This document shows positions 1 to 9,192 of a DNA stretch of 64,000 bases, in pieces (the stretch's first letter is position 1; each line of letters opens with the position of its first letter). The DNA is from Poriferisocius sp965200775. GTDB taxonomy: Bacteria; Actinomycetota; Acidimicrobiia; Acidimicrobiales; Bin134. The stretch is taken from positions 1,984,001-2,048,000 of the forward strand of contig OZ241383.1 in the NCBI GenBank assembly GCA_965200775.1, read 5' to 3'. The position numbers and the translations under genes are program-made. A model generated the notes under the pieces. That model was given only the letters and a program-made list of their open reading frames with translations, ran no database searches and had not been told where the DNA came from.

Positions 1-374
1 AGGATCTCGGCCGGCTCGATGAGGTGGTTCTCCACCCCCACCAGGTCGAGCACCCCGCTCACGTAGTGGAACCAGTCGGCCTGGTGGCGGTCGAGGGCAA
101 GGCGGATGGCCCCGGTGCCGTGCCACCCGCTGCTCAGCCCGGTCTCGGCCTCGATGCGGGTGTAAAGATCGGGGGCCACCGCGTGGCACTTGGCCATGTT
201 CAGGCTGCCGATGAAGTGGGGGATGAGCCCGGCGGCGTGCCAGGTGGAGCCCGACGACAGCTCGCCCTTCTCCACCAGAACGGTGTCGGTCCACCCCTCG
301 TGGGCAAGGTGGTAGAATAGGCCCGCTCCCATCGCCCCGCCACCGACGATCACTACCTGGGCTTCATCCCGCAT
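1..374 (-). CDS. FAD-dependent oxidoreductase, dimethylglycine/sarcosine dehydrogenase-like (partial, N-terminus only)
   Basis: Only the first ~124 residues lie in the window; the gene runs off the left edge. The start is the ATG at 374-372, beginning MRDEAQVVIVGGGAMGAG, a Rossmann FAD-binding GxGxxG fold. It is followed by the GSTWHAAG segment, where DMGDH-family enzymes carry the flavin-linking His. It lies 16 bp downstream of a longer paralogue on the same strand, so the two are probably co-transcribed. By family it oxidises an N-methyl amine such as dimethylglycine or sarcosine. The exact substrate, and whether a GcvT domain follows, cannot be seen here. Confidence 0.85.
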   Translation of the reverse strand, partial: MRDEAQVVIVGGGAMGAGLFYHLAHEGWTDTVLVEKGELSSGSTWHAAGLIPHFIGSLNMAKCHAVAPDLYTRIEAETGLSSGWHGTGAIRLALDRHQADWFHYVSGVLDLVGVENHLIEPAEI

Positions 375-390
375 GGTTGGCAGCACCCTT

Positions 391-2832
391 CTAGAGCCGG
401 ACCCGCTCCTTGCGGGGATCATAAAACGAACGGAGGGAAGCGGTGGCGGCAATCGGCTCGCCGGCCACCTCGATCTCGAACCGGCCGGCCTCCAGCCAGT
501 CTTTGGTGACACCGTCTGCGTGCTCGAGGTAGCCCATGGCCAGCGCCCGCTTCTCGGTGTAGCTCCACATGCCGCTGCTGGTTCGGCCCACCATCTGGCC
601 GTTTCTGATGATGGGCTCGTCGTGGTACAGCAACAGCTCCGGGTCCTCCAGGCGGAACTTCACCAGGCGCTTGGTGCGGGGCTGTTCCCGTTGGGGCACG
701 AGCGCTTCGCGACCCCGGAACCCGCCGGCTTTGTCCCACGCCACCGCGAACCCGAGCCCGGCCTCCAGGGGGGTGTCCTCGTCGGTGATGTCGTGACCCC
801 AGTGGCAGTAGCCCGCTTCCATGCGCAGGGTGTTCATGGCGTGGTAGCCCGCGGGTAGCAGCCCAAGCGGCGTGCCGGCGTCCACCAGCGCGTCGTACAG
901 TTGGGCAGCTTGTTCGGCCGGCACATACAGCTCCCAGCCCAGCTCGCCCACGTAGGTCATGCGCAGGGCCAGCACATCGGCACCGGCGACGCTCAACTCT
1001 TGGGCGGTGGCGAACGGGAACCCGTCGTTGCCGAGGTCGGCGTCGCAGAGCCCGTTGAGCACGGCCCGGGAATTGGGCCCCATCAACCCGAGCACTGCGT
1101 AACGGTCGGTTACGTCGTCAATCTCAACGTCGCGGCCCCGTGCGGCCCGGCGCAGCCAGGCCCAGTCGCGCACCGCAGAGGCGGCCGCTGTCACCACCCA
1201 GTAGGAGTTCTCGCCCCGGCGGGTTACGGTGAGATCGGCATCAATGCCGCCGCAGTCGTTGAGCCACTGGGTGTAAACCGACCGGCCCACCGGCACGTCC
1301 ACCTCGTTGGCGCTCACCCAGTTGAGCAGGGCCATGGCGTCGGGACCGTCCACGGTGAACTTGGCGAACGAGGTCTGGTCGAACAGGCCCACCGCGTTGC
1401 GAACCGCGTCGCACTCGGCCCCGCCGGCCTCGAACCAGTTCTGCGGACCCCAGCTGTAGTGGTACTCCCGGGCTTGGCCCGGCGCCGCGAACCAGTTGGG
1501 CCGCTCCCACCCCCCGGCCTCGCCAAACACCGCACCGGCCTGCTCCATGCGCTCGTGCAATGGCGAGCAGCGGATGCCCCGGGCCGTCTCGTACTGGCGA
1601 AACGGCCAGTGCATGGCGTAGAGGAGCCCGAGGCTCTCGGGGATGCGAGCGTCGAGGTAAGCGGGCTCGCACTGGAAGGGGAACGAGCGCCGGATGTCCA
1701 CCGCCGAGAGATCCATGGGCGGGTGGCCGTCGATGATCCAGTCGGCCAGCACCCAGCCCACCCCACCCGCCGACTGGATGCCTACTGAGTTGAACCCCGC
1801 TGCGACGAAGCACCCGTCCACCTCGGGCGATTCGCCCAGGTAGTAAACCCCGTCGGGGGTGAAGGCCTCGGGGCCGTTGAAGAAGAGCTGCAGACCGGCC
1901 TCACCCAGCTCGGGCATGCGGTGAATGGCCCGCTCGAAGATGGGGCCTACGTGGTCCCAATCCTCGGGCAGGGTCTTGAACTGGAAGTCACGTGGGATGC
2001 CGTTGAGGTTCCAGACCTTGCCCCGGGGCTCGAAGAATCCGGCCATGATCTTGCCGGTCTCCTCCTTGAAGTAGGTGTAGTTGGCCGGGTCGCGCACAGT
2101 GGGCATGTCGGGCCGCACCGCCTCGATGGGCTCGGTCACGATGTAGAAGTGCTCGCAGGCCTGCACCGGAACATGTACCCCGGCGGTGGCGGCCAACTGC
2201 CGGGTCCAGATGCCGGCGGCCAACACCACGGTTTCTGCCTCGACGCGGCCCGCTTCGGTGTCCACGCCCACCACCCGACCGGCCTCGGTCACCACCCCGG
2301 TCACCCCGACGCCTTGCACAATGCGGGCTCCTCGGGCTCGGGCTCCCTTGGCCAGGGCCATGGTGGTGTCCACAGGTGATGTGACCCCATCGCGGGGGAT
2401 GAACAACGCACCCACCAGGTCGTCGGTGTTGAGCAGCGGGCAGAGTTCGGCGGCCTCGTCAAGCTCGATGGGCCTGATGTCCACCCCCACGGTTCGGGCC
2501 ATCGACATGCCCCGAAGCATCTCCTCCCACCGCTCCGGGTCGGCAGCCACCGAGATGGACCCCGGCGTGCGGTAGCCGGTGGCCTGGCCGGTGTCGGCCT
2601 CGAGGTCCTCGAACAGGCGGGCCGAGTAGGTGGCCAGGCGGGTGAGGCTGTGGCTCGACTTGAGCTGACTCACCAGACCGGCGGCGTGCCAGGTGGTGCC
2701 GCTTGTGAGTTGGCCCTGCTCGATGAGCAGCACATCGTTGATGCCCCGGCGGGTGAGGTGGTAGGCGATGGAGCAGCCGACGATCCCGCCCCCGACGATC
2801 ACCACCTGGGCCCGGTCGCCCAGCTCAGCCAT
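391..2832 (-). CDS. dimethylglycine/sarcosine dehydrogenase-like flavoprotein with GcvT-type folate domain
   Basis: About 813 residues from the ATG at 2832-2830; an upstream in-frame TTG would add two residues. The N-terminal half (about 8-385) is a DAO-type FAD domain with VIVGGGIVGCS and the GTTWHAAG flavin-attachment segment. The C-terminal half (about 430-800) is an aminomethyltransferase (GcvT) fold, where the family passes the released one-carbon unit to tetrahydrofolate. Full length matches the DMGDH/sarcosine dehydrogenase family. It is followed by a second family member, so this is a tandem pair for N-methylated amine catabolism. Whether the substrate is dimethylglycine, sarcosine or another methylamine is inferred from family only. 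Confidence 0.88.
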   Translation of the reverse strand: MAELGDRAQVVIVGGGIVGCSIAYHLTRRGINDVLLIEQGQLTSGTTWHAAGLVSQLKSSHSLTRLATYSARLFEDLEADTGQATGYRTPGSISVAADPERWEEMLRGMSMARTVGVDIRPIELDEAAELCPLLNTDDLVGALFIPRDGVTSPVDTTMALAKGARARGARIVQGVGVTGVVTEAGRVVGVDTEAGRVEAETVVLAAGIWTRQLAATAGVHVPVQACEHFYIVTEPIEAVRPDMPTVRDPANYTYFKEETGKIMAGFFEPRGKVWNLNGIPRDFQFKTLPEDWDHVGPIFERAIHRMPELGEAGLQLFFNGPEAFTPDGVYYLGESPEVDGCFVAAGFNSVGIQSAGGVGWVLADWIIDGHPPMDLSAVDIRRSFPFQCEPAYLDARIPESLGLLYAMHWPFRQYETARGIRCSPLHERMEQAGAVFGEAGGWERPNWFAAPGQAREYHYSWGPQNWFEAGGAECDAVRNAVGLFDQTSFAKFTVDGPDAMALLNWVSANEVDVPVGRSVYTQWLNDCGGIDADLTVTRRGENSYWVVTAAASAVRDWAWLRRAARGRDVEIDDVTDRYAVLGLMGPNSRAVLNGLCDADLGNDGFPFATAQELSVAGADVLALRMTYVGELGWELYVPAEQAAQLYDALVDAGTPLGLLPAGYHAMNTLRMEAGYCHWGHDITDEDTPLEAGLGFAVAWDKAGGFRGREALVPQREQPRTKRLVKFRLEDPELLLYHDEPIIRNGQMVGRTSSGMWSYTEKRALAMGYLEHADGVTKDWLEAGRFEIEVAGEPIAATASLRSFYDPRKERVRL

Positions 2833-2981
2833 GACCAACCACCCGGCTGCCCCGGCACCGCATCAGCCCTGACACCTGCCCATTTACACTCTCCAATGCT
2901 TCAAGATTGCGAAGAACAAGGAAGCCCTGGCGGCGGGATGAGGATTCTGGCGGTTTGACGAGATCTGGCGGTGCTTCGGGA

Positions 2982-3920
2982 TTACGAAATTGCCAGGGGG
3001 TTGACCGGCGAGCCGGTGCCGTAGCGTAGCACCAGCGGAGCGCACACGTACTGGAAATCCCACCGGTTTTGCTCGGCGCAGCGAACGGCCAGCGCCTCGA
3101 AGTCGGCGTTGTCGATGATGGGCATTCCCATGTAGGGCAAGAGGATGTGGTGGACGTGCAGGGCGATGGAGATGGGCATCGGGTTGGGGATGCCCTGATC
3201 GGCCTGGGGAGCGTCCTGGAAATCCCAGGTCAGACAGGATGCGTCGGTCTCGTAGAGGAACTCGATGGCCGAGGCGTGGACCCCGGCGTTCGACCCCATG
3301 GCCTGGCTGGTGCCTGTCTTCTCGAAGTACACGTCCATGCCGCTGCGGATGCACACCGCGTCGCCGGGTCGGGGTTCGATGCCCTGGGCCGCGGCTACGT
3401 CGGCCAGCTCCCAGCCATGGACCGGTTCGCCCGGCGCCACGTAGTCGACGCCCCGGAACCGGGGAACGTCGTAGAGGACCCCTCGGGTGACGATGCCGTC
3501 GCGCCAGAAGTCGATCGTGCCGGAGTGGTCGGCGGGCATGGGCGGCTTGGCGAACTCCTTGCCGTTCCAGAACCGGCCCCCGCCGTCCACCGGCAGGTGG
3601 CACAGGGCGTCGATGTGGGTCTGCACGAACCCGTGGATGAACATGCCGAAGTAGTCGGCCATCGCCCCGGAATCACCGGCCCCGACGAAGTGGTGCGCGG
3701 GATAGGGGTTGGCCGGGCCGGCGTGGGTGTCGATCGGCCTGCTCATTGACACCGACTCCCCGGTCCGCACCAGAGCGGCCGCCGCCCGGCGAGCCTCGGG
3801 AGTGATGTGGTTGAGGGTGCCCAACTCGTCTTCCTCACCCCAGCGGCCCCAGTTGCAGAACCGTTCCCGGTAGGCGGCGTACTCCTCGGCGGTGGGGGGC
3901 GTGCGGTCTGATAGTCCCAT
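2982..3920 (-). CDS. cyclase family protein (kynurenine formamidase-like metal hydrolase)
   Basis: 312 residues from an ATG. The protein fits the Cyclase family (PF04199): the metal-site signature appears as THIDALCH (the family's HxDxxxH), followed by a second half containing IALHVHHILLPYMG. These enzymes are Mn/Zn-dependent hydrolases that open amide or lactone-type bonds, for example N-formylkynurenine, or act on polyketide-like substrates. The ~310-residue length is that of the larger actinobacterial/proteobacterial subgroup, not the ~210-residue KynB. No kynurenine-pathway gene is nearby, so the substrate is unknown. It converges on nothing; about 150 bp of non-coding DNA separates it from the flavoprotein downstream. 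Confidence 0.8.
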   Translation of the reverse strand: MGLSDRTPPTAEEYAAYRERFCNWGRWGEEDELGTLNHITPEARRAAAALVRTGESVSMSRPIDTHAGPANPYPAHHFVGAGDSGAMADYFGMFIHGFVQTHIDALCHLPVDGGGRFWNGKEFAKPPMPADHSGTIDFWRDGIVTRGVLYDVPRFRGVDYVAPGEPVHGWELADVAAAQGIEPRPGDAVCIRSGMDVYFEKTGTSQAMGSNAGVHASAIEFLYETDASCLTWDFQDAPQADQGIPNPMPISIALHVHHILLPYMGMPIIDNADFEALAVRCAEQNRWDFQYVCAPLVLRYGTGSPVNPLAIS

Positions 3921-3939
3921 GGGGCAGTCTTTATCACGG

Positions 3940-4185
3940 ATGACCAGTAACTACGACCCGTTCTCTCAGGAGGTGGCCACCGATCCGCTTCCGATCTACC
4001 GGGAGCTACGGGCCGCAGGTGGAGTCCACCGTCTGGAGCAGTACCACGGGTGGGCCCTTCCCCGGTTCGGCGAGGTGTGGGAGGTGAGCTGCGACCGGGA
4101 TTCGCTTGAGGGTGGAAAGCGAAAATTGAAAGCCACCTCTTCCCCTGGCAGACTTGAGCAGGCATTGGTTGGAGGTCCCGCATGA
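3940..4185 (+). pseudogene. cytochrome P450 5'-fragment truncated by a foreign segment
   Basis: From the ATG at 3940 the frame reads as a P450 N-terminus (DPFSQEVATDPLPIYREL..., then QYHGWALPRFGEVWEV) for about 55 codons. After roughly 4110 the homology stops, base composition falls, and an unrelated tail runs to a stop at 4183-4185. No I-helix, ExxR or haem-binding Cys segment follows in any frame before the next gene. The complete P450 at 4982-6184 is on the other strand and is not the missing part. The gene is therefore a decapitated remnant, and the break coincides with the left border of the DUF2335 island. Confidence 0.75.
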
Positions 4186-4397
4186 GCACCAGAATCGTTG
4201 ACGCGCTTGATCTCATCAGCGATGCGCGACAGCAGGTAGCGACCTGCTTCGACGATTTCGTTGGGTTGAGGCCCAAGCGCCCGTCACACGAGGACTTCTG
4301 GAAGCCCGTCACCGATGGCATAGCCGATGTGTGGCGGTCAGTGGGTGACGATCTCAACTGGGCCATCAACGAGTTCGCATCGACACAAGACAAGTAG
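4182..4397 (+). CDS. small hypothetical protein (71 aa) upstream of DUF2335 gene
   Basis: The ATG at 4182 overlaps the stop of the truncated P450 frame (ATGA) and is preceded by GGAGG. The product, MSTRIVDALDLISDARQQVA..., is probably all helical, has no membrane segment and was not recognised. It ends 6 bp before the DUF2335 gene, so the two look like a two-gene cassette. Base composition is visibly lower in GC than the flanking metabolic genes, which suggests recent acquisition. Function unknown; a partner role for the membrane protein is only inferred from adjacency. Confidence 0.6.
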   Translation: MSTRIVDALDLISDARQQVATCFDDFVGLRPKRPSHEDFWKPVTDGIADVWRSVGDDLNWAINEFASTQDK

Positions 4398-4403
4398 CGG
4401 CTC

Positions 4404-4877
4404 ATGGAGGACGAGCCTCAGACCCAGCCTGGTAACAGCACTCCAGATTTGCGTGCCACTGAAGCTATAGAAAAACAACCTGGCGACGACAATCCTGATA
4501 CCGATCCGCCGGCAACTGCCGTTCTGAAGCACTCAGAACAAATTATAGAGACGACCTATAGTGGGCCTCTTCCGTCTCCTGATGCCCTTGAGCGCTATGA
4601 GAATATCTTGCCTGGAGCTGCTGACCGCATATTGAGGATTACAGAAGAAAGGTCAACACATATCAATGGCCTCGAATCGCAGCACCTTGAGTCTAGAGAG
4701 AGATTTGCCAACAAGGTCCTATTTGCGGGAACCACTATTGTTCTAGCCGGCATGGGGGCAGCTTCATATCTTATATATATCGGAAGTAGAGGTCCCGGCA
4801 CGACGGTTTTCATTGTTGACCTGGCATTTGCGGCAATTGCTGCTCTCTTGCGCCGACCTCAGAAAACGCGCGAGTAA
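4404..4877 (+). CDS. DUF2335 domain-containing membrane protein
   Basis: 157 residues. An acidic, Pro/Thr-rich N-terminal tail (~1-50) leads to the DUF2335 hallmark around 52-75: SGPLPSPDALERYENILPGAADRIL. A helical, charged stretch (TEERSTHINGLESQHLESRERFA) and two close hydrophobic segments (~108-128 and ~132-150) follow. The family (PF10097) is a small predicted inner-membrane protein spread sporadically among bacteria, often in accessory regions, with no established function. It sits 6 bp after the 71-aa gene, in an AT-richer patch that interrupts a P450 gene. Its topology (long cytoplasmic part, hairpin in the membrane) is inferred. Confidence 0.8.
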   Translation: MEDEPQTQPGNSTPDLRATEAIEKQPGDDNPDTDPPATAVLKHSEQIIETTYSGPLPSPDALERYENILPGAADRILRITEERSTHINGLESQHLESRERFANKVLFAGTTIVLAGMGAASYLIYIGSRGPGTTVFIVDLAFAAIAALLRRPQKTRE

Positions 4878-4981
4878 GATAATGGCCCCACCTAGGTTGT
4901 AGACCTTTCGTAAGTTGGCCCCTGTTCAGCCTCCCTTAATGCATCTCGTTTAGATCAGACCATTCGAGAGGCTTCGGGCCG

Positions 4982-6184
4982 TTATGGCGTGAGGGTGATG
5001 GGGAGGCGGCTCAGGCCTCGTAGGGTGAGTCGGTCCTTCCAGGGGGGGTCGTCTTCTTGGAGTGTCCAGGTGGCGAAGCGATCCAGCAGGCCGCTCAGCA
5101 CCACCTGGCCCTCCAGGCGGGCCAGCGAGGCACCGAGGCAGTAGTGGATGCCGGAGCCGAACGACAGCAGCGGCACCTCGGAGCGGCCGATGTCGAAGCG
5201 GTCGGGCTGGTCGATCACATCGGGGTCGCGGTTGGCCGCACCCAGAAGCAACAGCACCATGCTGCCCTTTTCGATGACCCGTCCCCCCAGCTCCACGTCG
5301 GTGAACGAGTAGCGAGCGTCAACCTGCACCGGGGGCTCGAACCGCAGCACCTCGTCCACCGTTCCCGGCACCAGGGAACGGTCGGCTCTCAGCCGGGTCA
5401 GCTCCTCGGGATGGCGGATGAGCGTGTAAACGATGTTGCCGATCAGGTTTGAGGTGGTCTCGAAACCGGCGGCGTAGATGAGCGACACGGTGCTGCCGAT
5501 CTCGGCCTGGGTGAGGCGGTCGTTGCCGTCACTGGCCGCGATCAGCCCGGACAGAAGGTCGTCGCCCGGTTCGGTGCGCCGCCGGTTGATGAGATCGTCG
5601 AAATACTCTGCCACTTTCCGGCCCGAGGCATCGGCCCGCTCAAGCACCTCCTCGCTGGTGTTGGGCTCGAGCGTGGCGGCCAGGTCCGACACCAGAGGCC
5701 TCAACCAGTCGCGGTCGGCACGGGGAACCCCCACCAGCTCGCTGATGACGTTGGCCGGGAGCGGGAACGCCAGCTTCTCCACGATGTCTCCCCCAACGTC
5801 GGCGGCGAGGCCGTCGAGCAGCTCGGCAGCCATCTCCTCCACCGAGGCCCTCACCCCCTCGACCCGCTTAGGGGTGAACGCCCTGCTAACCAGCGACCTG
5901 ATCCTGGTGTGGTCGGGAGGGTTCAAGAACAGCAGCGAGCGGTTGTCGTCCTCCCCTCGTCGCCTACGGGCCGAGACAGACGGCACCTCGTCGCCGGGCT
6001 CCGGGTTGCCCAAACGGTTGTCCCTCAGGATGGCCCGGCAGTCGTCGTAGCGGGTGAGAACCCAGTAGTTGGACCCCTCCAGCTTGTGGATGGGAGAGGC
6101 TTCCCGGAGTTCGGCCAGCAAGCCATAGGGGTTGGCGATCACCCCGGGGTCGGAGATGATCTTGAGAAAAAGCTCGTCGATCAT
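4982..6184 (-). CDS. cytochrome P450
   Basis: 400 residues from the ATG at 6184; an upstream TTG would add nine. All P450 landmarks are visible: the I-helix oxygen-activation motif AGFETT, the K-helix ExxR as EVLRFEPP, and the haem loop FGSGIHYCLG with thiolate Cys349. It is a soluble bacterial class I P450 that needs a ferredoxin and reductase, neither of which is adjacent. The nearest downstream feature is the DUF2335 island, and a lactonase-like gene lies directly upstream on the same strand (63 bp), so they may share a transcript. The substrate cannot be read from sequence. Confidence 0.93.
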   Translation of the reverse strand: MIDELFLKIISDPGVIANPYGLLAELREASPIHKLEGSNYWVLTRYDDCRAILRDNRLGNPEPGDEVPSVSARRRRGEDDNRSLLFLNPPDHTRIRSLVSRAFTPKRVEGVRASVEEMAAELLDGLAADVGGDIVEKLAFPLPANVISELVGVPRADRDWLRPLVSDLAATLEPNTSEEVLERADASGRKVAEYFDDLINRRRTEPGDDLLSGLIAASDGNDRLTQAEIGSTVSLIYAAGFETTSNLIGNIVYTLIRHPEELTRLRADRSLVPGTVDEVLRFEPPVQVDARYSFTDVELGGRVIEKGSMVLLLLGAANRDPDVIDQPDRFDIGRSEVPLLSFGSGIHYCLGASLARLEGQVVLSGLLDRFATWTLQEDDPPWKDRLTLRGLSRLPITLTP

Positions 6185-6246
6185 GGCAAGCTGCCGATTC
6201 TCCTGGGCCAAGAGGTTCCGAGCGACATTGCTACGTCATCGGCCCA

Positions 6247-7113
6247 TCAGGGTTTACCCGCGCCGGACACCGCCACCTCGGTGGCGTAGATGGCCCCGGT
6301 GGCCGCCGCCGTCACCACGTCCCGCTTCCAGTCGTCGGCTGCGCAGATGAGCAGGGTGCGGCGATCCTCGCCCCCCAGCACGCAAGCCACCGGCACCTTG
6401 GGGGCCATGTCGTAGGAATCGGTCACCTCACCGCCGGACAGCACCCTAAACACCCGCAAGCCCAGCGGATCGGCCACCCACACCGCTCCCTCGGCGTCGA
6501 GGCAGATGCCGTCGGGCGGAGCTACCGCCACCGAATCGGACTCCGGCACCAGCTCGGCGTAAACCCGCCGGTTGGACAGCGTGCCGTCGGGGGCCACATC
6601 GAAAGCGGTGAGCCGAAACGCCGCGCTCTCGGCCACGATCAAGGTCTTCTCGTCTGCGGTCAGGATGTGGCCGTTGGGTGCTTCCATACCGTCGGCCCCC
6701 ACGCTCACCGAACCGTCGGGGGCCACCGTTATGGTCTTGCCGGTGCGCCGCTCACCTCCCTCGTGGATGCGGGCCCCCATGTCGCCGATGTAAGCGGTGC
6801 CGTCGGAGCGGACGATCATGTCGTTGATATCGCCAACGGCAAGCGACGACAGGTCGGCGTGCTCCACAATCGACCCGTCGGCCTCCTGGCGAAGCAGCTT
6901 CTGGGTGGACATAGCCACCACCAGCAACCGGCGGTCGGGCAGCCAGCCCAGCCCCGATGGGTCGTCCCAATCCACCACCGCCACCGTTTCGGCGTTGCCG
7001 TCGAGGTCGGTGCGGATCACCCGGTGGGCGTGCATATCGGAGAACCACAGCGAGCCGTCCCGCCACCGGGGGCCTTCGGAGAAGTTGAGCCCGTCCAACA
7101 CAATGCGCATCAC
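6247..7113 (-). CDS. SMP-30/gluconolactonase/LRE family protein
   Basis: 288 residues from a GTG immediately followed by ATG, with GAGGAGG upstream serving either. The protein opens with LNFSEGPRWRDGSLWFSDM, whose Glu is the first metal ligand of SMP-30 beta-propellers. Repeated blades follow, with the central PNGHILTADEKTLIVAES Asn site and the DGICLDAEGAVWVADPLG Asp site. The family hydrolyses sugar or other lactones with Ca/Zn. It is cytoplasmic here (no signal peptide). It is divergent from the TauD-like gene (47 bp between starts), so both may share a regulatory region. Confidence 0.88.
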   Translation of the reverse strand: MMRIVLDGLNFSEGPRWRDGSLWFSDMHAHRVIRTDLDGNAETVAVVDWDDPSGLGWLPDRRLLVVAMSTQKLLRQEADGSIVEHADLSSLAVGDINDMIVRSDGTAYIGDMGARIHEGGERRTGKTITVAPDGSVSVGADGMEAPNGHILTADEKTLIVAESAAFRLTAFDVAPDGTLSNRRVYAELVPESDSVAVAPPDGICLDAEGAVWVADPLGLRVFRVLSGGEVTDSYDMAPKVPVACVLGGEDRRTLLICAADDWKRDVVTAAATGAIYATEVAVSGAGKP

Positions 7114-7160
7114 GGTGCCTCCTCATGGCATGGATGATGAACGGGTGAGACAATAGCCCC

Positions 7161-8081
7161 ATGACCGCCACCCTTTCCCCCGCCATGAGCGCCGGCCACG
7201 ACTACGAGACCATCGAGGTGTCCCGGATCGGCGGGTCGTTGGGCGCGGTGATCTCCGGGGTTGACCCCCGCGACGACCTCACCGATCAGCAGTTCGCCGA
7301 GATCCACCGGGCCCTGCTGCGCCATGAGGTGATCTTCTTCCGCAACGTGCCGATGAGCGCCGATGCCCAAATGGAACTGGCCCGTCGCTGGGGCCGACCC
7401 AGCATCTACCCCATGCAGGCGGTTATGGGCATCACCGAACCGTCCACCTCGCTCATCCGCGACGACGCCGACAGCCCGCCCACCACCGACAACTGGCACA
7501 CCGACGTTACGTGGATCGAGATGCCCCCAAAGATCGCCCTGCTCCAGGCCCTGACCGTGCCCCCCTACGGTGGCGACACCATGTGGGCCAGCATCACGTC
7601 GGCCTACGACGCTCTTTCCGACCCGATGAAGGCCATGGTCGAGGGGCTGGAAATTCACCACTCCAACTACCCAGAGTTGTGTACTGCGATGGCCGAGAAG
7701 TCGGGAAGGTGGGACCTGGTGCCCCTGTTGCGGGAGGCCTACCCCGGCGTGAATCACCCGATGGTGCGGACCCATCCCGAGACCGGACGGCGGGCGCTTT
7801 ACCTTGCCTCCAACTTTCAGCAGCACGTGGTGGGGTTTACCCCGGCCGAGAGCGAGGCCCTGCTCGATTACCTGATGAGCCACATCGACCAGCCTCGCTT
7901 CGCCTGCCGGTGGTCGTGGACCGAGGGTGACCTGGCCATCTGGGACGAGCGGTCAACCGTCCACCGGGGAGTGTCCGACCACTACCCCGAGGTGAGGGAG
8001 ATCCGACGTTGCACCGTGGACGGCGACCGCCCCTACTTCGACCCCGACTACAACCCGCTTCCCGCTTACCTATCCCAGTAG
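7161..8081 (+). CDS. TauD/TfdA family Fe(II)/2-oxoglutarate dioxygenase
   Basis: 306 residues from an ATG. The 2-His-1-carboxylate iron triad is complete: His113 and Asp115 in NWHTDVTW, and His268 in RSTVHRGVSD; the following Arg-rich strand (EVREIRRCTVDGD) should bind 2-oxoglutarate. The family oxidises taurine, 2,4-D, alkyl sulfates and related substrates, releasing sulfite, phenol or aldehyde. No sulfonate transporter is adjacent, so 'taurine dioxygenase' would be an over-call. It is divergent from the SMP-30 gene and convergent with the epimerase gene (15 bp between stops). Confidence 0.92.
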   Translation: MTATLSPAMSAGHDYETIEVSRIGGSLGAVISGVDPRDDLTDQQFAEIHRALLRHEVIFFRNVPMSADAQMELARRWGRPSIYPMQAVMGITEPSTSLIRDDADSPPTTDNWHTDVTWIEMPPKIALLQALTVPPYGGDTMWASITSAYDALSDPMKAMVEGLEIHHSNYPELCTAMAEKSGRWDLVPLLREAYPGVNHPMVRTHPETGRRALYLASNFQQHVVGFTPAESEALLDYLMSHIDQPRFACRWSWTEGDLAIWDERSTVHRGVSDHYPEVREIRRCTVDGDRPYFDPDYNPLPAYLSQ

Positions 8082-8096
8082 TCGCCCTCGAACCAC

Positions 8097-9191
8097 TCAG
8101 TGTGGCAGGTAGGCCAGGATCTGGTCCTCGAGCGTGAAGTCGAGATCGAGGCTCTGATCGAGTCCCTCGGCCACCATCCACCGGTACACGTGATCGACCA
8201 TGGCGGCCAGGGTGTACTCCGGTTCCCAGCCGATGTCGCCCCGCAACCGGTCAACCGAGAACACCACGCTGCGGTTCCAGCGGTGCAGGTTGGGGGCCAG
8301 GCGCTGGACGAGCTGAGCCAACATGAACTTGCGCCGGGTTTGCCCGGCGTCGGCCCGAGCGGTGTCGGAGCTGCGGATGTCGATCTTCACCGGCGAGCCC
8401 CGCCCCTGCTCGAAAGCAAGGGCACCGTCCCACAGGTCGTCCATCACCGGAGCGGGGATGAGTACCTTGTTGGCCTCAACCCCCAGAACGTCGGCGAAGG
8501 TGTCCACGTACCCCATGTCGGAGTGGTACGAACCGCCGGTGAGGTTGTAGCGCTTCCCGAGCGTTTGGGGCTGCAGCATCATCATCCGCAGGGCCCGAGC
8601 CTGGTCGTCCACATGACCCACCTGGCCCAGGGTGGTGCCGTCGCCGGGCACCAGCACCGGGCGGCCCCGCAGAAGCCGGACGATCATCCGCTGCTCCCGG
8701 TCGGCCAGGATGTTGCGAGGTCCGAACACCATTGAGAACGGCACGATGGTGGCCGGAAACCCCCGGGTGCGGCAGGCGTCGAGGAGGATGTCCTCGCACA
8801 GCAGCTTGTGCATCCCGTACTCGTTCTGGTGCGGGCCACGGTCCACCGGATGGTCCTCGGTGATGGGCAGGATGTCGGTCGGGGCGTAGATAACGGTGGA
8901 CGAAGCGAAGATGTAGTGGCCCACCCGACCCTCGAATGCCTCGATCATCAGCTCCACGTCGGCGGGGTGGTAGGCGCACATGTCCTGAACCACGTCGAAG
9001 GTTTCGCCGCCGAGCACCGACCGCACCTGGTCGTGATCGGTGCGGTCGGCCACCAGGCGGCGCACCGACCGGGGGAACACCGCCGAGGTGCGACCACGGT
9101 TCACCACCGTCACCTCGTGACCGCATCGGACCAGCTCGTTTACCAGGGCGTAGCCGTTGAACTGGCTCCCGCCCATCACCAGAACTCTCAT
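8097..9191 (-). CDS. NAD-dependent epimerase/dehydratase family protein
   Basis: 364 residues. The protein begins MRVLVMGGSQFNGYALVNEL, an extended-SDR Rossmann nucleotide site of the GGxxFxG variant. Further in are the substrate-pocket segments IFASSTVIYAP and the YGMHKLLCED Tyr-x-x-x-Lys catalytic pair. The variant glycine motif and length resemble sugar-nucleotide or isoprene-type reductases of the extended SDR class. It starts one base after the stop of the CoA-transferase gene, so it is the third gene of the operon enoyl-CoA hydratase, CoA-transferase, epimerase. A role in a CoA-linked degradation pathway is inferred from this linkage. Confidence 0.85.
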   Translation of the reverse strand: MRVLVMGGSQFNGYALVNELVRCGHEVTVVNRGRTSAVFPRSVRRLVADRTDHDQVRSVLGGETFDVVQDMCAYHPADVELMIEAFEGRVGHYIFASSTVIYAPTDILPITEDHPVDRGPHQNEYGMHKLLCEDILLDACRTRGFPATIVPFSMVFGPRNILADREQRMIVRLLRGRPVLVPGDGTTLGQVGHVDDQARALRMMMLQPQTLGKRYNLTGGSYHSDMGYVDTFADVLGVEANKVLIPAPVMDDLWDGALAFEQGRGSPVKIDIRSSDTARADAGQTRRKFMLAQLVQRLAPNLHRWNRSVVFSVDRLRGDIGWEPEYTLAAMVDHVYRWMVAEGLDQSLDLDFTLEDQILAYLPH

Positions 9192-9192
9192 G

